This document shows, in pieces, positions 1 through 13,889 of a stretch of DNA of 30,073 nucleotides (position 1 is its first letter; each line of letters begins with the position of its first letter). The notes beneath the pieces were generated by a model. The model worked only from the letters and a program-made list of their open reading frames with translations, ran no database searches and was not told where the DNA came from. The DNA is from Parasitella parasitica (Eukaryota > Mucoromycota > Mucoromycetes > Mucorales > Mucoraceae), in contig MU619280.1 in the NCBI GenBank assembly GCA_025201805.1, positions 153,979-184,051 of the forward strand, given 5' to 3'. A program made the position numbers and the translations under genes.

Positions 1-432
1 AAAAAGTACACTACATGTGGTATATTCTTCAAATACTACACAAGGAATTACATTTAAAGAAATGATATTAAACGTCTCTATCATTTCTACCAGCATGCAT
101 TAAGAAATCTAAACTTACAGTGCAAGATGTTTGATCTACTATTCTTGTTTTCATTTTGAGTTCCATTTCACAGGATATTCGACGGTAGCATTGCATCCAG
201 TAGAGTAAGTGCTGTATTCTGAGATGTAATACTTGTTCTATCAAAGATTATCGTTTTTTATGGAGAAAGTACTCCATCTATGCTCAACATTTCGTCATAA
301 ACTAACTATCCGCTGCAAGTATAGCCTTTGGTATATTCAAGTTGCTGGGGGCAAGAAGTCCTATTGAGTTTCAATAAAAGCGATAGTTTCTTTTCCCCAT
401 CTCCCCTTTTTAACAACTTCAATAAATCATAG
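1..432. other. AT-rich upstream region of the BAG gene
   Basis: No open frame, RNA gene or repeat could be supported here. It probably holds the promoter and 5' leader of the BAG gene that starts at 433. A CT-rich stretch lies just upstream of the ATG, as is common in fungal leaders. No clear TATA box was assigned. Confidence 0.4.
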
Positions 433-1279
433 ATGGATTCAATAGCCAATTTTCTCGGTCTAAATAGAAAAACAACGCCGTCAGCATCATCTTCTACGCA
501 AACAAATAACAGCAGCATGTCATACCAGAAATCAATGCGTGATAGCTTTGTTCTCGCATACGATAACAGATACTACGATATCCACTTTCGAGATATTGAA
601 GGTGGAATGCGGCGAGTAACTGTCGCCGAGTTGAAGGAACGATGCAAAAATTTGACAGGCGTAACCAAAGCAACAATGAAGCTTAAGGTGTCGGGAGGTA
701 TGGTGTTAGTGCTGATACCTGTACAATTCTTACTCTTAATCAACTGTAGCGTATATCAAAGACGATACTGCTACTTTAACAAGCAGTGGTATCCATAAAG
801 GATGTATTGTATACGTCATGGGCGATAGAGTTAATGTAAGATACATTAAATGTAGTGAAAGAAGAGTGCTTTTTTTTACTTAAAACTACATACACACATA
901 GTCAGAGCAAATTAGGCAGACAACATCAGGCAACCCAGAAGAAGTAGGGTACATGATGCGTATATCCAAGGTGATGGAGAAAATAGAGGGATCCAAAGAC
1001 AAAATAGAAGAGTTTGATATTAAAGTAGTAACTCTTTTGGAAGGAGGGGAGACGGTCGACCGAAAAGAAACAGAGGATTTAGGCATTTATTTATCTGAAT
1101 TGTTAATGCAATCTTTGATCACATTGGACGGCGTAGATTGTCCTGTAGAATTTGCGACTGCAAGAACGAATAGAAGACAAGGGGTAAAGGAATGTCAGGA
1201 ACTGATGGATCGTGTGGATCAAGCAAGAGCTGCGTTGAAGCAAGCTCAAATCAGTAAAAATAATAAACAAAAGCTTTAG
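433..1279 (+). CDS. BAG-domain co-chaperone with ubiquitin-like region
   Basis: Three exons, 433-697, 750-835 and 902-1279, join to 242 residues with both introns GT-AG (52 and 66 bp). After a Ser/Thr-rich leader, residues about 35-118 look like a ubiquitin-like fold (LAYDNRYYDIHFRD, then TVAELKERCKNLTGV, ending GCIVYVMGDRV). Residues about 140-235 form a helical BAG-type domain: VMEKIEGSKDKIEEF, then LSELLMQSLITLDGVD, and a basic C-terminal helix. Proteins of this layout bind the ATPase domain of Hsp70 and act as nucleotide exchange factors in the cytosol. Exon 2 completes the ubiquitin-like fold in frame, which supports both junctions. The stop lies 25 bp from the stop of the convergent gene on the minus strand. 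The family call is firm; which Hsp70 it serves cannot be read from the sequence. Confidence 0.85.
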
Positions 1280-1899
1280 TAATTTTTTTTTAAGTTTATT
1301 GCAATCATATCAATAGCTTGGTGGCACATATTGCCATATTGAGACCATGGATAAACTTGATCATTGGTAAATATTTATATTGTGCTAAATGAATGACAAG
1401 TCGATCTATGAACGTTAGTATTCCCTCAGCAGTATGCGATTTTTTTGCTAATAGTAATAACAATATGCTGGCTTTGGCGTGTGGGATCTTGTAGAAAGGT
1501 TGTATTACACAGTAGCTCATAAATAAGAGGAAGAGGCCTAGGATCCATAATTTATTGCGACCAAACGGTGATGATGGCATGAATGGCAATGCTGGTGGTT
1601 GGAATGCATAATGATGATGGTGTGTAGTATAATGATTGTGAATAGCTTGTTGCTGCTTGTTTGCTGTATGAACTACTCTGTGTATACTTTGCTCTAATTT
1701 GTTTATGGCAAGCGCTAAATGTTCTTGGCTTTGAATATAGCCATGCTGGACATGGCGATACGAACAATCTACAATGTTTTCTATTTGCTGCTGTGGTGGT
1801 GGTGTACTTGTACTAGGTGTCAAAAGACTTGCCTGCGCTTCTTCTATCAGCAATTGGAGTGATGTACCAATCCTTTCTAAGCTATCATTCATCGTATTA

Positions 1900-2122
1900 C
1901 AGTCGTTCCACTCCCAATTTGAATATTTTGAGAAGTAAATATTGCGAGGTCTCAAAAAATATTTTAGTACTTACTTCGAAATGAGTTTAAGCAAAATCCG
2001 AACTTAAATTGGAGGATTTTTTAAATACACTTTCAATTAAATAATAAAGTTATTTTTAAGTAAAATAATGAATTCGTTAGTATTTTTGAACGAAGACGGG
2101 CATGGGAACATTTACCAAGAGG
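1900..2122 (+). repeat. Left terminal inverted repeat
   Basis: It starts CAGTCGTTCCACTCCC and matches the reverse complement of 3921-4104 almost base for base through the transposase start region, then fades near 2122. The only large difference is about 42 extra bases (roughly 1944-1985) absent from the right copy. Their ends (GAAGTA...TACTTC) are themselves partly inverted, so they could form a hairpin. Confidence 0.85.
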
Positions 2123-2616
2123 ATAGTCTTGAAGCTATGGACATTGTGGATGAGGAAGGTGATTCCCATTCCGTAAGGCAATTAGTTAATCTTGAATCGT
2201 ACCTTAAAAAGAACTCGAATCCAGTTACCATTGAAAAACTTGATGAACAAGATCATGGTACGGAAAACACTCAAAATAAGAAAAGATACAAATCGATCAA
2301 AAAAATATAACGACTATGGATCTGCACCTAGAGAAATATTTTTTTTACAAGATACAACAACTACTATCAATCAGAGCCGCTGCCCTAAAAGCGGGCGTCA
2401 AAGAAAGTACCGCTCGAAATTGGTGGAGAAAGTACGAAGAAGATCCTGATACGTTTGTATTAGGTAAAAAAAACTAATCGTCAAAATCGGCCCTTAGCTT
2501 TATTAAACGAAGAGCATAAGCAGCATTTAATTGAATTTTTTGATGAAAATCCTCAGGCATTTATTCGAGATGCAGTCGAGGAACTAGACACTTATCTTTC
2601 TCTCCTGAAAGATTAA
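2068..2616 (+). pseudogene. Tc1-like transposase remnant
   Basis: An ATG at 2068 opens 80 codons of acidic N-terminus. The frame then shifts near 2300 to one encoding LLSIRAAALKAGVKESTARN and WWRKYEEDPDTFVL, a helix-turn-helix type region. It shifts again near 2475 to RPLALLNEEHKQHLIEFFDE followed by NPQAFIRDAVEEL. This order matches the N-terminal half of Tc1/mariner-type transposases that I recall from Mucorales genomes. At least two frameshifts are needed, and no DDE triad follows. It is a dead, truncated copy. No protein product is expected beyond a short N-terminal peptide. Confidence 0.7.
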
Positions 2617-2846
2617 ACATTATCCCGGAGCCAACATGGTTCACTTCTCCCCGCTCTGATAGAAGTTTATCAAGAATCCCTAGTCATATGGTATCTGAAA
2701 GTGGTATAGAAAGTGATGATGATGGCCAAGATAAGCAAGAAGAATGCACCCAAAAAGCAGATGTGTATGGCTTCATCAAGACTAAAACTGGATGGTTTAA
2801 CACTGTTGCCAATGTAGAGTTTACAACACACCCATATCATATTTAG
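2595..2846 (+). other. Open segment inside the element, origin unknown
   Basis: A frame without stops runs about 84 codons up to TAG at 2844-2846, reading SPERLNIIPEPTWF, then ESGIESDDDGQDKQEE and DVYGFIKTKTGWFN. It is not the transposase frame and starts with no ATG; an internal Met occurs at SHMVSES. Its composition, with an acidic cluster followed by a mixed globular-looking end, resembles real protein more than random AT-rich DNA. It may be a captured host-gene fragment or a rearranged part of the element. I cannot name a family. Confidence 0.3.
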
Positions 2847-3920
2847 TTATAAATAATGTAGTCTTTTTTCATATTATTTTTTAAGCAGATATTTTCGACT
2901 TTATCGTTTTTGATCCTTGTTGTCAGAGAGAAAATATCACGGCTCGCAGTCGTGTACTCGGATACACATGGTTGTTGATTATAAGGATAATATCATGACA
3001 GTCAATGTTCATGCACAGACAAACAATCAAGCGATAAGAGGTCAAAATACTGTTGGAACACTTAAAGCTTCTTAATACAATACTTATCTCACCGAATACT
3101 TACAATATATTTTTTAACACAAAATAAACGTTTATTAATTAATAATGTACTATTTAGTCTACATCTGACTTCAACTGGAAAAAAAAATTACGTTATAATT
3201 GTGTCAATGAGTTTATAGGTTCACCATGGCACAGTCTTATTGTGGCAGTTGTCATGGTTTTACTACGTCGTAGCAAAAACTAACAAATCTTTAATATCAG
3301 TAGTAATATCTGCAGGTCTTGTAATTAAAATAGCCAACGTACTGTGTATATATCTACAAATTTCCTTTTGAAAAAGAAAACTGATGGAATCATAAGGAGA
3401 CTACAAATTATGGAGGAACACCGAGTTTCTTGAGCTTCAAAAGAGAAATAAGCAGCATATCAAGTTCGGAATGCCATCCTACCATGTTTACTAGTCCGAA
3501 TGTTAGGATTTCACTCCTTTTTATAACATTATAGTCCTAGAAGTTGAACAAGATTTGTATCCTTCAAATGTTCGGCCAACTATCCTATAGCTCCTTCCAA
3601 CCTTGAGTTATAGCATAACCAAGGAATAAGATGGCATGTGAAGTGGAGCAGTATAGCTGAGCTAGTAATAAGAATTGGTTGCTGCCCTCTTTGACAGTCA
3701 ATTGCAAGAAACATCTGAGTAAGCAAGTGTACTATAAAATAACTGTTAGTCGATATATAATAATACAACGGAATGGCAACTTGACCTTTTTCGTAAAGAC
3801 AAATACTCTAGTAGACCGAATATTTTCCTTATGGAGGCGGTGTGAAGACATCCACTCTCTACATATCCTTTTATCTTTATTTTCTATCAGTTTATTCTCT
3901 TATATTATATACTTATTGAA
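2847..3920. other. Non-coding interior of the element
   Basis: AT-rich sequence between the last readable frame and the right inverted repeat. The longest frames here are scattered, have no family resemblance and are broken by stops. I see nothing else to annotate. Confidence 0.4.
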
Positions 3921-4104
3921 CCAACTTAATAAACGTTTCTATATCCAACTTCGTTCAAAAATACTAACGAATCCATTATTTTACTTAAAAATAACTTTAT
4001 TATTTAATTGAAAGTGTATTTAAAAAATCCTCCAATTTAAGTTCGGATTTTGCTTAAACTCATTTCTACTTCTCAAAATATTTAAATTGGGAGTGAAACG
4101 ACTG
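3921..4104 (-). repeat. Right terminal inverted repeat
   Basis: Reverse-complement partner of the left arm, ending CGACTG at 4104 next to TA. Read on the minus strand it continues past the repeat proper into a copy of the start of the transposase frame (MDSLVFLNEVGY against MNSLVFLNEDGH on the left) before reaching a stop. The inverted repeat therefore includes duplicated coding sequence, not only ends. Confidence 0.85.
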
Positions 4105-4622
4105 TACTTTTATTTTGTTCCATAAAAGGAGAACAAGGTGATGCAGAAATATCATTGCTAATAGATATTGTATTCTCGATATAACTGTCGGCGGTGGTTA
4201 ATTTATACGGAATTCAAAGGCATGAAAGTTTGTTTATTACCTTGCTTTATTTTGCTTCGAAGCATATGAAGGTGACATCAATTTCAATCTACATGTGTGT
4301 ATACAATTATTCGTTCTATATCATTCATTACATATTTGCAGATATATACCTAGAGACATGTTCCTTGGCATGTGGCGCACTTGTCAATAGGGATAATGTT
4401 GTTTTTTGCTTCATCTGAATACGTTCAAATAGTTTATAAAAGAACCCAAGGAATTAGCTTATACGGCTTCGACTCCTTACCTGAAAAAGGATTTACCTTA
4501 TTGTGGTTGGAGGTCATTATATAACCTTCTTCAGAAGAGGAGGAATTGAAGTATGGTGATGGCGGTGGCAACATGGATTTGTGATCAAATATAGCATTTT
4601 CGGCATTCACTAGAATATTCAT

Positions 4623-8229
<3,607 letters not shown>

Positions 8230-8232
8230 AAG

Positions 8233-8238
8233 AATAAA
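8233..8238 (+). promoter_or_regulatory. Candidate poly(A) signal of CDC5
   Basis: AATAAA lies 4 bp after the CDC5 stop codon, very close for a cleavage signal. It is the only canonical hexamer I noted between this gene and the next start. Confidence 0.35.
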
Positions 8239-8377
8239 ACGTGATATATACAAGTATATAGTTGATTTTAGGTTTGGAGAATCATGATGTGAAGTGAGTC
8301 ATTATCTTGATTGTTGTTGATATAAAGCGATGTATTTTGTTCTTGTATTTCCTTTCTCTTCATCTAAATTATATACA

Positions 8378-8574
8378 ATGCTTCAAACTTTTCCTCAACA
8401 TCAACTTGAACGCTGTCAATCGTGCAACCAATGTGGTAGCTTTTCACATAAAACTAGGTAAGTAGCAAATAAAAAGACTTGTCCAGTCTCATATATTCTA
8501 ACTGAAAATATAGGGATTGCCCAAAATTAGTCCAAAATATCATCTTTACCCTTTACATTAGTCAAGCACAATGA
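8378..8574 (+). CDS. Short CCHC zinc-knuckle protein split by an intron
   Basis: Exons 8378-8457 and 8514-8574 flank a 56-bp GT-AG intron (GTAAGT donor, ATATAG acceptor) and join to 46 residues. The joined protein reads RCQSCNQCGSFSHKTRDCPK across the junction, a perfect C-x2-C-x4-H-x4-C zinc knuckle. The first three ligands come from exon 1 and the last Cys from exon 2, so the motif exists only after splicing. Zinc knuckles of this type bind single-stranded RNA or DNA, for example in Slu7, Air1/2 and retroelement Gag proteins; the spacing most resembles the cellular ones. The region before the ATG is open promoter-sized DNA. The short hydrophobic tail after the knuckle is odd, and a further 3' exon cannot be excluded. 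Which pathway it serves is unknown. Confidence 0.55.
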
Positions 8575-8957
8575 ATACAGTCTGCTTGTTATACAAATGA
8601 AGTTGAATACTATTCGTACTGCCTGATATTTATTTGAATAAAACTCTTAAGCCCTTGTTTGTTATTCAAAACTACCCCGTCATACAGATTATATAAAGTG
8701 TACTTGTTCAAAGCTCGAAAAACAAAAAGATTAATTCTCAACTGAAGGTTGTCAATCCTCCAACATGATCTGATCTGACCAGCAAAAAATGTTCAGAAGA
8801 TAGAGTGTGATTAAACAACTAGACTAATATTAAGAAGCAGTATGACACTTGATTCATGCATGGTATACATATATATATATATATATATTTTTCAGGTATT
8901 TACAGAATTTGGTTCAAAAAAAATGGGGGTATTCTTATACTACAAACATTGGAAATG
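8575..8957. other. Intergenic region with an AT microsatellite
   Basis: It lies between the convergent zinc-knuckle and transporter genes. A run of AT dinucleotides occupies about 8869-8888, near the 3' end of the transporter. Nothing else is visible. Confidence 0.5.
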
Positions 8958-11177
8958 CTAATAATGGAAATTAAGAGATGGCTGCTGATGCGTCACGTAA
9001 TTTGGTAAAAGTGTTCCTCTACCATGGTGGTGGGGGTGGTGGTGATTGGAAAGGCTTCTTTCTGGTGTAAAAGGGAACCGATATATATTACTGTTCGTTT
9101 GTTGTACCTTTTCCATTTGTGCCAGTGCTGCTGCTGCTGTTTGGGGATGATGCACATGCACATCATAAAAGTTGAATTTGCCACTGAATATTAAATCGAC
9201 CTCTTCCAGCGATTTTCCACTTGTTTCTGGAAACTGCCAATGTACAATCATTGCGATCACTAGACTCATGGCGCTAAATAATACATAGGTGCACCAATGG
9301 ATTTTCTGTAGCATGATGGGTGTTAGTTGGAGCACTGCGTAGGTAAACAGCCAATTTGAAGCTGTAGAGATACCTAGCGCTTTTGCTCGCACACCATGTG
9401 AATAGAGTTCTGCTGGATAAATCCATCCCAAAGTGCCCCATGTACATGAGTATATCGCCACACATACGTACATGACAATCAAGAATCCAATAGTGCTTCC
9501 GTTGGCATCAAAGATAATGTATAATGGATTGCCGCTCTTCCCTGTATTTGCTGATGGCATATCTTGTTGCAAAATCGAGCTGGCTGTGCTGAATGCAGAT
9601 CCGTGGAGAGCAGACAAAATTGCTAAAATACCAATGCACACACTGCAAAGAATAGCACCGATAATCATAGTAGGGCGTCTACCCCACCGATCTATCTATG
9701 GTTGTCGGTCACTAAGTAGAACCTTTTTTTTTTTCTATGTCCAATTCATTTACTTACAAAAATCATGGCGGGAATAGTTGCCAATAAATTGATGGATCCA
9801 CTAAGAGCATTGGCTAATGTCAAGTTAGTTTTTGTGTAATGGCTATTTACACCGAGCTTCTTCTGCACATACCAAACAACGCAGCATCTCTTCCCGTTAA
9901 CCCAGTTGCTTGAAATATTTGAGGAGCAAACACCCTGCGCGCAAAAATATGAGTCTTTTTTTTTTTTTTTTTTTTACTAATTACTTTACAAGCAGAAATA
10001 AGGGAGGGGACTTACAATAATGCATTGACACCAGTCAACTGTTGAAAGATCTGCACTGCCATTCCTATCCATAGTCGCTTGCGATTATTTTCCGATCCAT
10101 TCGAGAAAATGCGCCTGTATTTATGGTCTTTGAATACTTTGTGCTCAAACGTGATATTCTGCTTCATTTCTGTAAATTCCATCAAGGCGTTTGTGTCTGT
10201 TTTCGTGCCATCGCCCCGAATTTTCGATAATGTTTCCAGGGCCTCTGCATATTTGTTTTTGTCGATAGAATGGCGTGGGCTCTGGGGTATAAACAGTAAA
10301 AGACCGATGAGGCAAACCAAGGCAGGTATGAGCTGAAGGCCGAGGGCCAATCTCCATCCAACTGATCCAGGTACGTTGACAAACGCATAATCTATCCAGT
10401 ACGATATTGCGGTTCCCAACGTAATTGCGAATTGCTGAATTGACATTAATCGACCGCGCATATCTTTCGGTGCAATTTCAGATTGATCTATGTAATACAA
10501 CTAGTTAACTGACTCGATTTTAATGCAAAATCTATTCTTGATTATACAATACACAATGGTACAACCATGGATAAGATTCTAGACGTGTACTCTGTTAAAT
10601 CCAATAAATGAATGCGCATACACGTAATATTTACCCTAAGCTGATTCCAGTGACACCTCTACCACCGTACATTGTACTTAAATCATTTGAACCAACTTGT
10701 AATACGTTACCAAAGATAAAAATAATTGTACCCAATGCCATAAGCGCTTTCCTGCCAATAGCATCTGCCAATGGTCCCGAGAAGATTGCGCCAACAAAGG
10801 CTCCTGCCATCAGTGTGCTGATCAATGCGCTGTTTATTGTATCTGTAGTTATTGTCATATCTTGCTGAAATGCAGGCATCAAAAGTAGTCCTGTCAATAC
10901 TCCAAAATTGTAGCTAGTAGAGCCGCATAAGCCGTGCATTCATCTGACTTCTATTTGATCATATTTACCCATACTAAGCATGATATTACAGTTTCGAATA
11001 TTTATGTAAGTAATCAGACATGATCATTTCACCGTCCTAGTAGGAAGCTTACCAATACACCTCCTAAAGCCAAAAAACTAAGCTTGGAATGAGTAGGGTT
11101 ATTCAGGAACTCTAAACACTATATATTTACCAACAATAAAAACAAACCCGAGTATTGGACGAAAAATTGAGTGGCAT
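8958..11177 (-). CDS. MFS sugar transporter
   Basis: Nine minus-strand exons, 11177-11131, 11077-11053, 10973-10969, 10913-10635, 10578-10553, 10487-10016, 9934-9873, 9813-9758 and 9695-8958, join to 569 residues. All eight introns are GT-AG (53-81 bp). Family motifs appear in order: GGVLYGYNFGVLTG in helix 1, ADAIGRKALM after helix 2, LSMVVPLYQSEIAPKDMRGR, IPQSPRHS, QQLTGVNALL, IFIDRWGRRPTM, and PETSGKSLEEVDLIF at about residue 480. These define the hexose/polyol:proton symporter family at the plasma membrane. The substrate cannot be told; SPRHS replaces the usual ESPRWL. The first motif is complete only if a 5-nt exon (10973-10969) is included, and the fourth only with the 26-nt exon. The C-terminus has a His/Pro-rich tail (HHHPHHHG). 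The start at 11177 puts 15 residues before helix 1, a little short for the family. Confidence 0.9.
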
Positions 11178-13849
11178 TTGTATAAAACGGCCCCTTTAAT
11201 TAATTTAGTCTAGTAAAGTCTCTCGCAAATCTTCTTTGACAAGTATGACAAAAAAAAAAAAAAAGAAAAAAAGAGAGAGAAATAAAGAGAGGCAAATGTC
11301 CTGTAAATAAAGTAAGAAGTGAGAGAAAGATTTAGCATCATTATCATTTAACCAGATCAAGGTGCGACAAATACAAAAAAAGCCACATGCTGTAATCCTT
11401 AGTACCTCACAATGTCCTTCGATTGCATCAAAAATTTTCCATTTATCTCATCACATGCAACAGTTGAGGCTGTATCTGTAGTCTATAGTTACTTTTTAAT
11501 ACATGTTTGTTTACTCGAATTTAATCTAAAAAATGGATCATCATTTTCTCGGTTCATGTGTCCCTGGACAATTATTTTCTCGGGCATCACTCTATAGTTA
11601 TACACAAGTATAGTTTTGAGTCAGCAATTATCTGTATCGTAACGGAAATATGTCAGACATGCCTAATTATTCTGACCTTCATGGCGACTGTACGCATATG
11701 CTATGATAAGTTTTGCATAAATGTTTATGTATCCCTTCTATATAATACATCATCAGACACGACAAACCACTCATTTGTTCAGTACTTTATGCACCTTTGA
11801 TTAACTTAAAATATCAATTGAACATGGTCGATTTCCAGGAAAACTGGATAATACATTTTGCTGTATCCATAGAATACCATGGTTACCACTTATTACAACT
11901 CAGTTGTCATGGTTACCGTTCCTGATCGGATTTAAGGTTAAATGTCACTGATTATAGGAAATAGAAGTAATCAATAGATTGCCTTTGTATAAGAAATCAA
12001 TAAGATCAATGGTTTCGTGTCTGGTAAATTAAGTCTTTTCGTATATGGTATTCTTTTAACATATGCAATCTCCTGTTGTACTCCTTTTCAAGACCTGGCA
12101 CAATACATTTGATACCTGTTAATTAAATACAGTATGTTGCGGACAGGTCTATATACCTCTAATGAGTAGGATATGTTTTTTTAGTATTAGGTCGCAATTC
12201 CAATCGCAATTTCCATTGTAGTATAAAAATTCTTGCATCCACTGTAAATATTCAAAGCAAACTTTGTCTCTGATCTTCTAGAGATTTTTGAAAAAGCATT
12301 GCCCTCATGAAATAATGTGGAAAAGAGTAAGATGATATTGCATTATTATTCATCGTCTTACATATTGATGAACTAAAAAGACGAATCTTCTAAAAGAACA
12401 AGGAGAACTCAGAAATTGGTCCGTCATGAACTCAATAGCTTAGAGAATGAAACGTGATATGTCAAAAGTCTGATAAAAGAAATCTGCATTTTTATTCATT
12501 ATACATCTCTTGATGTATTATATACACATTATATATACCAAGGTTCTACTGTCTAACCGCATACGTAAATCATTGAAATGGAATAATACCTTTGGTTGTC
12601 ATATCACTATCCAAGTAAATCAGATTCTATGATTTAAGCCTAAAAAAAAAGTTCCTATCTTTTTATTCATATTTTACATTTTTCATACTAGTAATTCTAC
12701 ACTAGCACCGATGTCTTCAAGAAATTGTTTTGAAATATAATTGTTACTTGAACACGTTAAGAATAAGATGGAAGATAAAGGTGTTACTTTGTTATCAGTA
12801 GTTATTTAATCATTTAGCTTGATTTAATACATTAAAGTGCATTTATCCAAAATTTGGAGGGATTGCATACTTTCTACGACCTAAAAAAAGCGATGTAAGA
12901 TTTGAGATTTGAATAATGAGATTTAGGAGATAAAGTACAGATCATAACATAATATATTATAAATATTACAAAAATTAGAATAGATATAATACTGTTGATT
13001 TTTTATATGGGCTACATTAGGCCGAAATATTAATTTCTTAGGACGAACCATATTTTGTTGAACAAGTAAAGCATACAAAAGTGAAGGCAGGATAAAAAAG
13101 GAAAAAGTTTGATTTATGTGGATCTCTTTGGTGAAGTTTCCTTCAATAAAGTGCTCCCTTCAAAAATATCAAGCTGAAGAAGATGTATCCACCTGCGATT
13201 ACAAGCAATCCTTCAATGAAAATCCCCCTTTTTTAATTGTTAGATGCATTCTTACTTGCTTAGAATAAGACCACGGATAGCGAATTATGCGAATTGGCAA
13301 ACGACATTATAGTACAAATTTTAATGTTCAAAAGGTTCTATCATGAATGCATCAAAGAAAGGCGGCTACTACGAAAATATAAGCAGTAGACAGATACCTA
13401 GTTGAGGGCTATGGTAATGATAACAGTGTGCAATAAATTATGTCAAACAAGAGAAAATGCCTCTCTCCCCTTAAATCCTAATGAATATGTGAATTTTGAT
13501 CCAACTTTATTATATTTGAGGAATGCAATCCGATCTGAATCTTTTTAGGGTATATTAGGAACTCGGTAGGCCTCAACTATTATTAGCGATTTTCATGCAG
13601 TATTTTTATTCACACTCTTTCGTTTGGCTGCTCTTACATCTGTCTGTAGTAACCTAAAACCCTTTTATTGTCATCTAAATCACCGAAATCAACAATTGTA
13701 TGTCAAATCAGTGGTTTCGTAAAACCATCTTGTCATCATGCAAACAGAAAAATAGCCGCTTATTTGAACTGCGAACAAATGTCTAGTAGTACAACATAAA
13801 TACAATTGACAAAATTGCCCTTGCAATAATACAGATATTTTTTTTTTTT
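11178..13849. other. Gene desert upstream of the transporter
   Basis: About 2.7 kb of AT-rich DNA. The first part holds the transporter promoter, with an A15 run and GA-rich stretch at about 11249-11295. Frames at 11412-11597 and 11558-11800 lack family resemblance and coding character. A short hydrophobic frame near 13160-13290 is described under findings. A direct repeat of CATGGTTACC flanks a small hairpin (ACAACTcAGTTGT) near 11878-11920. No tRNA or rRNA was seen. Confidence 0.5.
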
Positions 13850-13850
13850 T

Positions 13851-13860
13851 NNNNNNNNNN
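13851..13860. other. Assembly gap of ten Ns in a poly-T tract
   Basis: Ten N characters interrupt a T homopolymer, 29 bp upstream of the COA4 start. The true length is unknown, so spacing in this leader or promoter should not be trusted. Confidence 0.98.
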
Positions 13861-13889
13861 TTTTTATTTATTTTATCATACAATAGAAA

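Larger units (their letters stand above)
1900..4104. mobile_element. Tc1/mariner-superfamily element, internally decayed
   Basis: Both ends are matching inverted repeats beginning CAGTCGTT, each flanked by a TA dinucleotide (1898-1899 and 4105-4106). This is the hallmark TA target-site duplication of Tc1/mariner/pogo elements. The element is 2205 bp. The left part keeps the N-terminal, helix-turn-helix part of a transposase in broken frames. I find no DDE catalytic domain, so it should be non-autonomous. The interior from about 2850 to 3920 is AT-rich with no recognisable coding. It is inserted in an exon of the minus-strand gene around it. Confidence 0.85.
1305..4622 (-). pseudogene. Membrane protein gene interrupted by a Tc1-like element
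   Basis: Minus-strand exons 4622-4497, 4414-4350 and 4288-4241 are followed by a last exon that begins at 4184. That exon is broken at a TA after 4107 and resumes at 1899, ending at the stop at 1305. Leaving out 1900-4104 and one TA copy gives a last exon of 673 nt in one frame and a protein of 303 residues. The N-terminal half is Ser/Pro/Asn-rich. The middle has Gln and His runs (HNHYTTHHHHY). A strong membrane segment follows (KLWILGLFLLFMSYCVI), and the C-terminal hydrophobic helices may be a second membrane region. I do not recognise the family. The element sits in codon 7 of the last in-frame Met-led stretch (MEQNKST), and an ATG at 1892 lies 7 bp inside the far flank, so a shortened 195-residue product could still be made. 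Upstream exons beyond 4622 are possible. Confidence 0.65.

Noticed and set aside
8378-8574. Zinc knuckle as a retroelement Gag piece
   Set aside because: No Gag, protease or reverse transcriptase frame is nearby, and an intron inside the knuckle is not expected for Gag; a cellular gene is preferred though not proven.
10608-10868. Plus-strand frame opposite the transporter
   Set aside because: Antisense to a well-supported transporter exon, with no homology.
11412-11800. Overlapping 61- and 80-codon frames in the gene desert
   Set aside because: Composition follows AT-rich DNA, with no splice partners and no recognisable motif.
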